From the NCBI GenBank assembly GCA_934149465.1, contig CAKPEZ010000003.1, forward strand, positions 1 through 64,000: a stretch of 64,000 nucleotides of DNA. The letters are read 5' to 3'. The notes under the pieces were generated by a model. That model did not search any database and was not told where the DNA came from. It saw only the letters and a list, made by a program, of their open reading frames with translations. Position 1 is the first letter of the stretch; each line of letters begins with the position of its first letter. The translations under genes and the position numbers were made by a program. Origin of the DNA: an uncultured Bacilli bacterium. Its GTDB lineage: Bacteria; Bacillota_I; Bacilli_A; RF39; UBA660. Positions 44,772 through 52,526 of the stretch are shown here, piece after piece.

Positions 44772-44799
44772 AACGGATCTTTACGGATACGTTTTATTT
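44767..44799 (+). terminator. Terminator after spoVM
   Basis: AATAAAACG (44767-44775, overlapping the stop codon) pairs with CGTTTTATT (44790-44798). The T-run is partly within the stem, so strength is moderate. Confidence 0.6.
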
Positions 44800-44809
44800 G
44801 TGCTATCAT
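44781..44809 (+). promoter_or_regulatory. Promoter of the phosphotransferase gene
   Basis: TTACGG (44781-44786), 17-base spacer and TATCAT (44804-44809) with TGC as extended -10. The transcript would have a very short leader. Confidence 0.5.
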
Positions 44810-44824
44810 ATAGATGAGGTATTT

Positions 44825-45793
44825 ATGAAAGAAAAATTTGAAAATGTATTTAAAAAGCTTAATTTAAAAGATATAGTAATAGAAGTTTCTCCAATTACTG
44901 GGGGTCTTCTTCATAAAATGTATAAAGTTACTACTAATAAAGGAGTATATGCTATTAAGAAGTTAAATCCTTTAGTAATGCAAAGAAGAGGATCTTATGA
45001 TAACTATGTTCGCTCTGAAAAAATAAGTCGCTACTTAATAGAAGGTGGTATTAACGGAATATCTTCTTTAGGAAATATAAATAATTTTATTATTAAGGAA
45101 GAAGATGATTATTATATGGCTTTTCCTTGGTTGGAAGGACATATCTTATCTTCTTTAAATCTTAATATTAATCATGTTAAGAAGATAGGCCATCTTTTAG
45201 GAAGAATCCATAAAATTGGAAATAATTATCCTAAAGAAAAACTAGCTTCTTTAAAAGAAAATATTAACTGGAGAAACTATCTAGGTGTAAACGATTTTTT
45301 TGATCAAAATTATAAACTAATTACTATGCTTGATAACAAGGCAATTAATTCTTATAATAAACTTACTAAGAATGTTTTAATTAGTCACTTAGATATGGAT
45401 TTAAAAAATGTTATGTGGGATAAAGATGATAATCCTTATCTAATAGATTTTGAATCTGCTAATTACGTAAATCCTACTTTTGATTTACTAGATGTATCTT
45501 TATATTGGTCTTTAGCAGAAACTGATTTCAATTTTTCTTATTTTAAAGAATTTATTTCTTCTTATTTAGAAGAAAATAATCTAAATTATGATGAAGTACC
45601 CTTGGCAATAGATTCTATTTATAAAAATCACTTAGGATGGCTTGCTTATAATTTAGATAAACTTATTTTAAATTCTAAAGATAAAGAAGCATTAGAAGAG
45701 GTTAATAAAGCCATTAATAGCATAAATAATTATTTTAAGATTATGCCTTTAATTAGTGAGTATTTAAATAAGAAAAGAGTAGCTAATAATTAA
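44825..45793 (+). CDS. APH-type small-molecule phosphotransferase
   Basis: The 322-residue protein has the aminoglycoside/choline kinase fold: GGLLHKMYKVTTNKGVYAIKKLNP (nucleotide loop and Lys), YYMAFPWLEG hinge, and the catalytic loop SHLDMDLKNVMWDKDDNPYLIDFESANY (HxD...N and the DFG-like IDFE). Likely substrates are an amino alcohol, thiamine or sugar, not necessarily an antibiotic; in Bacillus a thiamine-related gene sits between spoVM and rpmB, but homology to it is not shown here. ATG 44825 follows ATGAGG; the frame upstream lacks an SD. Confidence 0.8.
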   Translation: MKEKFENVFKKLNLKDIVIEVSPITGGLLHKMYKVTTNKGVYAIKKLNPLVMQRRGSYDNYVRSEKISRYLIEGGINGISSLGNINNFIIKEEDDYYMAFPWLEGHILSSLNLNINHVKKIGHLLGRIHKIGNNYPKEKLASLKENINWRNYLGVNDFFDQNYKLITMLDNKAINSYNKLTKNVLISHLDMDLKNVMWDKDDNPYLIDFESANYVNPTFDLLDVSLYWSLAETDFNFSYFKEFISSYLEENNLNYDEVPLAIDSIYKNHLGWLAYNLDKLILNSKDKEALEEVNKAINSINNYFKIMPLISEYLNKKRVANN

Positions 45794-45810
45794 TTAGTTA
45801 CTCTTTTTTA
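45773..45810. terminator. Bidirectional terminator between convergent genes
   Basis: AAAAGAGTAGCTAAT (45773-45787) pairs with ATTAGTTACTCTTTT (45793-45807, one mismatch); T-runs on both sides serve the phosphotransferase gene and rpmB. Confidence 0.8.
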
Positions 45811-45961
45811 GTGTTCTAGCTTCTCTTGCACTAGTTTTAATTTTTACTCCATCAACGATAATATTTTGTAAATTAACTTTTTGTTTTCTTTTAGTAGCAT
45901 TTAGTGCATGGCTTCTGCTATTAACAGATCTAGTCTTTTTAGCGGTTAATTTTGTGCTCAT
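45794..45961 (-). CDS. rpmB: 50S ribosomal protein L28
   Basis: The 55-residue protein on the minus strand reads [20 protein letters not shown], then [20 protein letters not shown] and [13 protein letters not shown]. The [19 protein letters not shown] segment and the SAR..RTLKK end are L28. The N-terminal CxxC pair found in zinc-type L28 is absent, so this is a zinc-independent form and slightly short. An AGGAGG SD precedes the ATG at 45961. It is too short to show in coarse ORF calls but is well supported. Confidence 0.92.
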   Translation of the reverse strand: MSTKLTAKKTRSVNSRSHALNATKRKQKVNLQNIIVDGVKIKTSAREARTLKKSN

Positions 45962-46044
45962 TATATTTCCTCCTTTTGGTTATAAACGTATTAATAATTT
46001 ATCACAAATATATTTTAAAGTCAATAACTAACGTATTTATGCCT

Positions 46045-46069
46045 TAAAAAAACTCTTTATAAAGAGTTT
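46045..46069 (-). terminator. Terminator of spoVG
   Basis: On the minus strand AAACTCTTT/AAAGAGTTT followed by T's overlaps the spoVG stop. Confidence 0.7.
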
Positions 46070-46337
46070 ATTCAGCTTTATTATATGCTTCTAAAATAGC
46101 GTCTTCAAACATCTTTCTAGTTTCGCTATTAATTGGATGAGCTATATCTTTAAAGATTGTCTCGCCATTTACCTCTATTTTTTTACTAGGCATTGCAATA
46201 AATAATCCATTATCTCCTTCGATAACTCTAATGTAACGAACCATGAAACAGTCATCTAATAGAACTGAAGCAGTCGCTCTCATACGAGAATCCTCTCTGA
46301 CAGGTTTTTTGTCGATTTGAACTGAAGTAATTTTCAT
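46068..46337 (-). CDS. spoVG: Septation/sporulation regulator SpoVG
   Basis: The 89-residue protein is SpoVG: MKITSVQIDKKPVREDSRMRATASVLLDDCFMVRYIRVIEGDNGLFIAMPSKKI, then FKDIAHPINSETRKMFEDAILEAY. SpoVG is a small nucleic-acid-binding regulator that affects asymmetric septation and, in other Bacillota, capsule and virulence genes. The start at 46337 has GAAGGAG. It lies between rpmB and sigK on the same strand, each with its own termination or spacing. Confidence 0.95.
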   Translation of the reverse strand: MKITSVQIDKKPVREDSRMRATASVLLDDCFMVRYIRVIEGDNGLFIAMPSKKIEVNGETIFKDIAHPINSETRKMFEDAILEAYNKAE

Positions 46338-46441
46338 GTTATCAACTCCTTCTAGTATAGAAAATAATAACTTCTATCTATATTTATTTTATCTTAAAAA
46401 TAATGAAAAAGCAAGTCCTATTATTTAGGGATTTACGTTAT

Positions 46442-47143
46442 TTAAGATAACAAATCTTTTTTATTTTTTAGAAATTCTCTTAATATTTTAGTAGTAGCTC
46501 TTTTTTCTATTCGGGAAACATAACTTCTAGATATTCCTAGAGATTTAGCAATTTCTTTTTGAGTTATTTCATCATTGTTATCAAGTCCATATCTCTTATT
46601 AATAATTTCTCTTTCTCTTTTTGTTAAGACATTTAAATACTTTTTTAATAAGATAAGATTATTATTTTTATGTATTTCTTCTAAGAAGTCTGGATCTTTT
46701 GTTTTTAAGACATCTAATATAGTTATTTCGTTTCCCTCTTTATCAAAGCCAATACCATCATTTAAACTAATATTTTTAGAATTTTTTTTATCTGCTCTAA
46801 AATACATAAGTATTTCATTTTCAATACATTTAGCACAGTAAGTAGTAACTCTTACTCCTTTTTTGTAAGAATATGAATCTATTCCTTTTATTAAACCAAC
46901 TGTTCCTATTCCAATTAAATCATCGATATCTTGATTTTTAGATTCAAACTTTTTAACAATATGGGCAACTAATCTAAGATTATGCTCTATTAAAACATTT
47001 CTAGCGGTTTTATCTCCTTTGCTACAAAGAAGCAAATATTTATCTTCTTCTTCTTTAGAAAGTGGCTCTGGGAAAACGTTATTAGAGTAGGCTCCTTTAA
47101 AAAAAGAAAAATTTTTAAAAAGTTCAATTAAAAAATTTATCAT
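46442..47143 (-). CDS. sigK: Sporulation sigma factor SigK
   Basis: The 233-residue protein aligns in memory with SigK over its length: a hydrophobic N-terminus (INFLIELFKNFSFF, the pro-sequence/membrane part), NNVFPEPLSKEEEDKYLLLCSKGDKTARNVLIEHNLRLVAHIVKKF, region 2 (DDLIGIGTVGLIKGIDSYSYKKGVRVTTYCAKCIENEILMYFR) and region 4 (LTKREREIINKRYGL, EITQKEIAKSLGISRSYVSRIEKRA). SigK directs late mother-cell genes (coat, exosporium). The gene is contiguous; there is no skin-like insertion. RBS GAGGTG. Confidence 0.92.
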   Translation of the reverse strand: MINFLIELFKNFSFFKGAYSNNVFPEPLSKEEEDKYLLLCSKGDKTARNVLIEHNLRLVAHIVKKFESKNQDIDDLIGIGTVGLIKGIDSYSYKKGVRVTTYCAKCIENEILMYFRADKKNSKNISLNDGIGFDKEGNEITILDVLKTKDPDFLEEIHKNNNLILLKKYLNVLTKREREIINKRYGLDNNDEITQKEIAKSLGISRSYVSRIEKRATTKILREFLKNKKDLLS

Positions 47144-47180
47144 TAATGCACCTCAATATATTTTAAGATATATCTTAAGA

Positions 47181-47211
47181 AAAAATGTCATTTTTAGACA
47201 AAATTTATTTT
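47181..47211. promoter_or_regulatory. TGTC-N7-GACA palindromic motif between sigK and 47279
   Basis: AAAAATGTCATTTTTAGACA followed by AAATTTATTTT. Almost the same sequence occurs at 49032-49054 before yqeG. TGTC repeats and the reverse TTTGTCTAA recall Spo0A boxes (TGTCGAA), but the match is not exact. Confidence 0.4.
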
Positions 47212-47221
47212 GAAAGTGTAT

Positions 47222-47250
47222 TTGATTTTCCTTTTCTAGCATGTTATACT
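47222..47250 (+). promoter_or_regulatory. Promoter of the 47279 gene
   Basis: TTGATT (47222-47227), 17-base spacer and TATACT (47245-47250), 29 bases before the ATG. Confidence 0.7.
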
Positions 47251-47278
47251 ACTAGTATAGATAGATAAGGAGTTAGAT

Positions 47279-48427
47279 ATGGAAAGTACTTATCAAGAAT
47301 ATTTAGAATTAATGAAAAAGAAATATAATGATACGGAGTATAAAAATGTCAACATTGAAAATCTAGATATTTCATCACTAAGTTATGAAGAAATAGATAA
47401 ATATTTCTTTCATTATAGCTGGAAAAGATATTTAGAATCTTATGATAAGAATGGAATGAAACCTATTATTGGAGAAAATTCAGTAGGTCTTGATAGGCGT
47501 GCTAGTATTTTCTTTTCAAAAGGAATAGAAGGTGTTTTAGAACTATGGGATGTCTGGTTAAAATGGAGACTAGATAGACAAAATAATCCTAGATATAAAG
47601 GAAATACTAATAAAGAAATAGTATTAAATGATCTTAGATTTAGAAGAGGAGAATTTACTTTAGAAGAAAAACAAAAAGTATTAGAGTGGGGAAAATGCTT
47701 TTTAACTAAAAGTTTTTTAAATGATAAAGAAATGCTAAAAAGACTATATGAATTTCAGTATAATGAAATGATTAACAGCGATTATTTAATAATGGATTTA
47801 AGAGAAAAAGAAGAATTTTTCTATGATCAAATTGATATGAAAAAACAAGGAGAGATAACTTCTGCAAGAGCAAATGGAAGAGAAGTTAGCAAGGCTGCTA
47901 AGTTTATGTATGGATATTATAGTGATTTTACTAATCCAGTTGTAGATAAATGGAATATGCAAACTATTCCTGGCAAAGATATGATAATAGAGCCTTCTCG
48001 CTTAAAAAGAATTACTATTAATGGTAAAAATGATGTTTTTTCGGTAGTAAGCTTTTTATATGATAAATATAAAAAAGAAGTTCCTTTAGATAAACAAGTA
48101 AAATTTGATATTTTGGATAATTATATGAAGTATACTCGTGAAAGAAAAAATAATAACAAAATAGAACAAGAACAAAAAAGATTTTCTACTTTTGAAAAGA
48201 AAAAAGAGCAAAGAAAAATGGCTAAGCAAAATATAAATGTTATTTCTTATGTTAGAACATCACCTGATAATCAAGTACATAAAATAAGTACTTATACTCA
48301 AGGAAAAGCAATGGTAAGAAAAAGAGTTTCTAATCCATCAAGGGGATTTACTAATTATACTAGTTTAATTTTTATACTAGTAATATTTATAATTTTAATA
48401 GGATTATTAATTAATTATCTTGGTTAA
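47279..48427 (+). CDS. Tail-anchored hypothetical protein
   Basis: I do not recognise a named family for this 382-residue protein. The first 290 residues are polar (SLSYEEIDKYFFHYSWKRYLESYDKNGMKPIIGENSVGLDRRASIFFSKGIEGVLELWDVWLKWRL is the most distinctive block; KKQGEITSARANGREVSKAAKFMYGYYSDF is another). A basic linker (about 290-350) and a single C-terminal membrane helix (NYTSLIFILVIFIILIGLLINYLG) follow, so it is probably tail-anchored with a cytoplasmic head. It is divergent from sigK and co-transcribed with the next gene, 12 bases downstream. Confidence 0.6.
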   Translation: MESTYQEYLELMKKKYNDTEYKNVNIENLDISSLSYEEIDKYFFHYSWKRYLESYDKNGMKPIIGENSVGLDRRASIFFSKGIEGVLELWDVWLKWRLDRQNNPRYKGNTNKEIVLNDLRFRRGEFTLEEKQKVLEWGKCFLTKSFLNDKEMLKRLYEFQYNEMINSDYLIMDLREKEEFFYDQIDMKKQGEITSARANGREVSKAAKFMYGYYSDFTNPVVDKWNMQTIPGKDMIIEPSRLKRITINGKNDVFSVVSFLYDKYKKEVPLDKQVKFDILDNYMKYTRERKNNNKIEQEQKRFSTFEKKKEQRKMAKQNINVISYVRTSPDNQVHKISTYTQGKAMVRKRVSNPSRGFTNYTSLIFILVIFIILIGLLINYLG

Positions 48428-48439
48428 CAGGAGGCTTTT

Positions 48440-49033
48440 ATGGATATAGAAAATTATAATGAATATTTAGTAAATTCTTATGCGTTAGTAGAAGAAAGAA
48501 ATATCTTAATAACTAAGAAAATAAATAACTTTAAGTTAGAATGTTTAGAATTAGAAAATCTTTCCCAAGGACAATATAAGTTTCAAGAAACTACTTACCT
48601 TAATAAAATATATTTACAAAAGTATATTTTAGATTCAGAAATTTGTAAATTCTTAAAAGAAAAAATTACTAGTAATTATTCGGTTGATCAGCTTAAAGAT
48701 TTTCTTTTTAAATATGAAGAATCTTCTAATAGTGATTTATCTAATTATTACTTAGCATTAGAATTATATGAAAAAACTTTAAATATTGAAGAAGATATAG
48801 ATAATAAAATTAATTTTGAAATGAATAGTTTAGCTAAGTTAACAAGTTTAATTGAAAAAATAGAAAATACTTCTAAAGAAGATTATGAGAAATTATATAA
48901 TCAAATAAAAAAAGATATTTCTAGTGGATATTTAGATTTTAATTTAATTAGTGAAGCGTGCTATAAAATAGCAATAAGAATGCTTAATGATATATTTGAA
49001 TACTTTATTAAAGAAGATTATTATGTATCTTAA
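48440..49033 (+). CDS. Hypothetical helical protein
   Basis: The 197-residue protein is acidic and almost wholly helical (YALVEERNILITKKINNFKLECLELENL, QLKDFLFKYEESSNSDLSNYYLALELYEKTLNIEEDIDNKIN, SLIEKIENTSKEDYEKLYNQIKKDI), probably coiled-coil. There is no signal peptide or membrane segment. It starts after AGGAGG, 12 bases from the tail-anchored protein, and may be its cytosolic partner. The family is unknown to me. Confidence 0.55.
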   Translation: MDIENYNEYLVNSYALVEERNILITKKINNFKLECLELENLSQGQYKFQETTYLNKIYLQKYILDSEICKFLKEKITSNYSVDQLKDFLFKYEESSNSDLSNYYLALELYEKTLNIEEDIDNKINFEMNSLAKLTSLIEKIENTSKEDYEKLYNQIKKDISSGYLDFNLISEACYKIAIRMLNDIFEYFIKEDYYVS

Positions 49034-49060
49034 AAATGTCAATTTTAGACAAAAAATGTC
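49032..49060. promoter_or_regulatory. Second copy of the TGTC-N7-GACA motif
   Basis: AAAAATGTCAATTTTAGACA, then AAAAAATGTC, with a further TGACAAATTT at 49078-49087. It overlaps the stop of the preceding gene and lies upstream of yqeG. Confidence 0.4.
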
Positions 49061-49161
49061 TATAAAAAAATCTGTAGTGACAAATTTGCTTAATTTTATG
49101 TGAAATTTATTTTAAATTGTTTCTTTTAATAGTATAATTATTTTAAGGGAGGATGATGTTT

Positions 49162-49683
49162 ATGGAATATTTTATACCGGATATTTATCAAAAAAGTATA
49201 TATTTTATTGACTATCAAAAGTTATATGATAATGGTATAAGATGTCTATTATTTGATTTAGATAATACATGTGTTCCTCTTGTAGTTAAAGAACCTAATA
49301 AGAAACTAAAAGATCTTTTTGATGATTTAAAAGATCTTGGTTTTAAAGTAATTATTTTTTCTAATGCTTCAAGAAAAAGATTAGAGCCATTTAAAAGCGA
49401 ACTTGGTGTAGATTGCTGTGCTCATTCTTGTAAGCCTAGAAAAGATAAATTTCTAAAGATTATGAAGAAGTTTAAATTTGATTTGTCTGAGGTAGCAATT
49501 ATTGGCGATCAGTTATATACAGATATTTTAGGAGGAAATTTAGTTGGAATTACAACTATTTTGATAAATCCTTTATCAGAAAATGATCATTTCTTTACTA
49601 AGTTTTTTAGAATATTAGAAAGAAAAAAGATGATTAAAATGTCTAAGAAAGGATATTTTACTAAGGGGAAATATTATGACTAA
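49162..49683 (+). CDS. yqeG: YqeG family HAD phosphatase
   Basis: The 173-residue protein is a HAD IIIA phosphatase: RCLLFDLDNTCVPLVVKEPN (nucleophile Asp and general acid Asp of DLDNT), FKVIIFSNASRKRLEPF (motif II Ser/Asn), SCKPRKDKFLKIMKKF (motif III Lys) and VAIIGDQLYTDILGGNLVGITTILI (motif IV). It is the YqeG/YqeH neighbour in Bacillota; the substrate is not established. ATG 49162 is nine bases after GGGAGG; two earlier ATG codons are too close to the SD. It overlaps yqeH by eight bases. Confidence 0.92.
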   Translation: MEYFIPDIYQKSIYFIDYQKLYDNGIRCLLFDLDNTCVPLVVKEPNKKLKDLFDDLKDLGFKVIIFSNASRKRLEPFKSELGVDCCAHSCKPRKDKFLKIMKKFKFDLSEVAIIGDQLYTDILGGNLVGITTILINPLSENDHFFTKFFRILERKKMIKMSKKGYFTKGKYYD

Positions 49684-50662
49684 GTGCGCTGGATGTGGAA
49701 TAGTTCTTCAGTATGATGATCCTTTAAAAGAAGGCTATGCTAAAGATAAGAATAATCCTTTATGTGAAAGATGCTTTAGAATAAAAAATTATAATGAATA
49801 TAAAGTTACTACTAGAAATAATAATGACTATTTAAATATTTTAAGTAATATTAAGAATAATGATATTACAGTAGTAGTATTATCTCTTTTAGAATTTGGC
49901 GATTTAAGTTTAATAAATAAGACTTTTGGTAATAATATTATTCTTTGTTTAACTAAGAGGGATTTACTTCCTAAGTCTTTAATAGATGAAAAGATAAAGA
50001 AATACTTTTTAGATAGAGTAGAGTGTTTAGATATAGTACTTGTTAGTAGTATTAAGAATTATCAAATAGATGAACTTTTAAATGTTTTAAAAGAAAATAA
50101 TACTAAGAAGGGGAGTTTTTACTTTGTAGGATATACTAATGCTGGAAAGAGTACTTTGATTAATAAACTTTTAAAGAATTATACTCATTTAGAAGAAAGT
50201 CTTACTTCTAGTGCTTATCCTTCTACTACATTAGATACTGTTTCTCTTATGGTAGATGATCTTAATATTATAGATACACCAGGAATAATTAATGATGGAA
50301 GTATTCTTAATTATTTAGATTATTCTAAATTAAAGAAATATTTGCCTAACAAAGAAATGAGACCTAAAATATTTCAAGTAAAGAAAAGTGGGACTTTGGT
50401 ATTAGATGATCTTTTAGTATTAAGATATGATACTTTAGATAAGGGAAGTATAATTGCTTTTATAAACAATAGCGCTAATATTCTTCATATTAAGAATAAA
50501 GATAAACATGTAGAAAATTCTAAAATAACAAAATTAGCTGTCAAAAATAAAGAACTTGTTATTGAAGGATTATGCTTTTTTAAAATAGTTGGAAATATGA
50601 CTTTAGAAATAGAAATTAATAAAGATACTTTGGTTTATACAAGAGATAGCTTGATTGATTAA
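49676..50662 (+). CDS. yqeH: Ribosome biogenesis GTPase YqeH
   Basis: The 328-residue protein is a circularly permuted GTPase: N-terminal zinc finger (KCAGCGIVLQYDDPLKEGY, LCERCFRIKNYNEY), G4 LTKRDLLP, G5 LVSSIKNYQ, then G1 GYTNAGKSTLINKLL (about residue 155), and G3 IIDTPGI. YqeH is needed for 30S subunit assembly. The C-terminal domain (KEMRPKIFQVKKSGTLVLDDLLVLRYDT) binds RNA. It is coupled to yqeG and closed by a terminator. Confidence 0.95.
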   Translation: MTKCAGCGIVLQYDDPLKEGYAKDKNNPLCERCFRIKNYNEYKVTTRNNNDYLNILSNIKNNDITVVVLSLLEFGDLSLINKTFGNNIILCLTKRDLLPKSLIDEKIKKYFLDRVECLDIVLVSSIKNYQIDELLNVLKENNTKKGSFYFVGYTNAGKSTLINKLLKNYTHLEESLTSSAYPSTTLDTVSLMVDDLNIIDTPGIINDGSILNYLDYSKLKKYLPNKEMRPKIFQVKKSGTLVLDDLLVLRYDTLDKGSIIAFINNSANILHIKNKDKHVENSKITKLAVKNKELVIEGLCFFKIVGNMTLEIEINKDTLVYTRDSLID

Positions 50663-50663
50663 T

Positions 50664-50688
50664 AAACACTTTTTTAGTGTTTTTTTAT
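50664..50688 (+). terminator. Terminator after yqeH
   Basis: AAACACT (50664-50670) pairs with AGTGTTT (50676-50682), followed by T's. Confidence 0.75.
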
Positions 50689-50726
50689 TTATCTTATGAT
50701 AAAATATAGATACGTGAGGTGAAGAT

Positions 50727-51104
50727 ATGTCTATTAATGAAGTTAATGTAATTACACTTGCTTATTTAGGAGATGCTGTATATGAGTTATATGTTAGAGA
50801 ATACTTGATAAAGAAAAGTCCTATTAAAGTAAATGAATTACAAGCAAAAAGTAAGAAATATATAACTGCGAAAAGTCAGGCTTTAATAGTAAATAACTTA
50901 TTAGAAGAGTCTTTCTTTAATGAAAATGAAAAAGATATTATTTATAGGGGAAGGAACTATAAAAGAAATATGCATCCTAAAAATACAGATATTGTTACTT
51001 ATAAATGGGCAACTGGTTTAGAAGCAGTTATTGGTTATTTATATCTAACTTCTAAAGAAAGACTAAATTTACTTATGATAAAGATCTTAAAAGAGGAGGA
51101 ATAG
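50727..51104 (+). CDS. mrnC: Mini-ribonuclease 3
   Basis: The 125-residue protein is MrnC: LAYLGDAVYELYVREYLIK (RNase III-type catalytic core with Asp), VNELQAKSKKYITAKSQALIVNNLL, IIYRGRNYKRNMHPKNTDIVTYKWATGLEAVIGYLYL (second acidic site, Glu in GLEAVIGYLYL). It processes 23S rRNA ends together with L3 and lacks a dsRBD. It is three bases from rlmB, as in Bacillus where mrnC-rlmB are adjacent. Confidence 0.95.
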   Translation: MSINEVNVITLAYLGDAVYELYVREYLIKKSPIKVNELQAKSKKYITAKSQALIVNNLLEESFFNENEKDIIYRGRNYKRNMHPKNTDIVTYKWATGLEAVIGYLYLTSKERLNLLMIKILKEEE

Positions 51105-51107
51105 CTT

Positions 51108-51818
51108 ATGTATGTATATGGAAAAAATGTTTTAAAAGAATATCTTGGTAATAATCAAAAAATAAATAATGTTTATTTAACAGAAGGATTTAAAGATAAA
51201 GATATTCTAAATTTAATAGAAAAAAACAATTTAAATTATAGTTATCTTCCTAAAAATAAAATAGATAGACTGGTTAATGGAAATCATCAAGGAATTATTT
51301 TAGATATAGATGATTTTAAATATTCTTCTTTAGAAGAAGTGTTATCTAATGTTAGGAATGAGTATCCTCTTTTAGTAATGCTAGATCATTTAGAAGATCC
51401 TCATAATTTAGGTGCGATTATAAGAACTTCAGAAGCTCTTGGTGTAGATGGTATTATTATTCCAAATAAAAGAAGTATCTCTGTTAATGGAACAGTTATA
51501 AAAACAAGTGCTGGTGCAATTAGTAATATTCCTATTATAGAAGTTAGTAATTTAGTTAATACTATGAATATCCTTAAGAAAAAAGGATTTTGGTTTGTTG
51601 GTACTGATATGAATGGAGAAGATTATAGTACTTTAGATTATAAGATGCCTCTTTGTTTAGTAATAGGTTCTGAAGGAAGTGGAATGAGTAATTTAGTAAG
51701 AAAAACTTGTGATTATATAGTAAGTATTCCAATGAAAGGAAAAGTTAATAGTTTAAATGCTTCAGTAGCAAGTGCGATTGTTATATCTAATGTTATTTTA
51801 AATAGGAGGAGTAACTAA
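51108..51818 (+). CDS. rlmB: 23S rRNA (guanosine-2251-2'-O)-methyltransferase RlmB
   Basis: The 236-residue protein is a TrmH-type SPOUT enzyme: an N-terminal substrate-binding domain (VYGKNVLKEYLGNNQKINNVYL, NGNHQGIILDIDDF) and the catalytic knot (LDHLEDPHNLGAIIRTSEALGVDGIIIP, VIGSEGSGMSNLVRK, IPMKGKVNSLNASVASAIVI). It methylates 23S rRNA at the P loop. The start at 51108 has AGGAGG in front. The stop overlaps the sigH-like start by one base. Confidence 0.92.
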   Translation: MYVYGKNVLKEYLGNNQKINNVYLTEGFKDKDILNLIEKNNLNYSYLPKNKIDRLVNGNHQGIILDIDDFKYSSLEEVLSNVRNEYPLLVMLDHLEDPHNLGAIIRTSEALGVDGIIIPNKRSISVNGTVIKTSAGAISNIPIIEVSNLVNTMNILKKKGFWFVGTDMNGEDYSTLDYKMPLCLVIGSEGSGMSNLVRKTCDYIVSIPMKGKVNSLNASVASAIVISNVILNRRSN

Positions 51819-52414
51819 TGGAATATAATGATTATGAACTTCTTAATATAGCTAAAGATAACAATGAAGATGCGATTAATCTATTATATAAAAAGTATGA
51901 GCCTTTATTTGAAAGCAAAGCTAAAAAATATTATAATTTTCTTAGTAAAAGAGGATATGATATTAATGATATAAAACAAGAAATATTAATATCTTTTGAT
52001 GAAGCTATTAAAAATTATAAGGAAGAAAATAATACTTTGTTTTATACTTTTTTAAATACTTGCTTAGAAAATAGTTTATCTTCTTTAGCAAGAACGTCTA
52101 ATACTAATAAAGCTAAAGTATTAAACAGCGCTATTTCTTTAGATGAACCAGAAAATGATCTTATTGTTAATAATTTTGTTTCTAATAGCGATCCTTTTTT
52201 AGATATATTATCTAAAGAAGCTAAAGATGAATTATATGATAAAGTAGTTCAAACTTTAACGGACTTTGAAAGAAAAGTATTTGATTTAAAGTTAAATAAT
52301 TTAACTTATTTAGAAATAGCTGATTTGCTTGAGAAAAAACCTAAAGATATAGATAATTGCTTAAGTAGAATAAAAAATAAAATAAAAAAAATAAGAGAAG
52401 AATTAGAAGATTAG
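51818..52414 (+). CDS. sigH: Sigma factor SigH-like
   Basis: The 198-residue protein is a sigma-70 factor: region 2 (YELLNIAKDNNEDAINLLYKKYEPLFESKAKKYYNFLSKRGYDINDIKQEILISFDEAIKNY, NNTLFYTFLNTCLENSLSSL) and region 4 (LTDFERKVFDLKLNNLTYLEIADLLEKKPKDIDNCLSRIKNKIKKI). Position immediately after mrnC-rlmB is the Bacillus sigH position (yacP is missing). SigH is the transition-state/early sporulation factor; the sequence is divergent, so the name rests on synteny. It is translationally coupled to rlmB (TAATG). Confidence 0.72.
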   Translation: MEYNDYELLNIAKDNNEDAINLLYKKYEPLFESKAKKYYNFLSKRGYDINDIKQEILISFDEAIKNYKEENNTLFYTFLNTCLENSLSSLARTSNTNKAKVLNSAISLDEPENDLIVNNFVSNSDPFLDILSKEAKDELYDKVVQTLTDFERKVFDLKLNNLTYLEIADLLEKKPKDIDNCLSRIKNKIKKIREELED

Positions 52415-52433
52415 TTTATGATCTTCTTTTTTT
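52406..52433 (+). terminator. Terminator after sigH
   Basis: GAAGAT (52406-52411) pairs with ATCTTC (52421-52426), followed by seven T. Confidence 0.7.
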
Positions 52434-52526
52434 ATTTTACACATCTTAATTATAAAATAAAATATTTTTATTATAAACTTGCTAGAGTTATGATATACTA
52501 AGTTTAGAAAATAGAGGTGTTTTATT

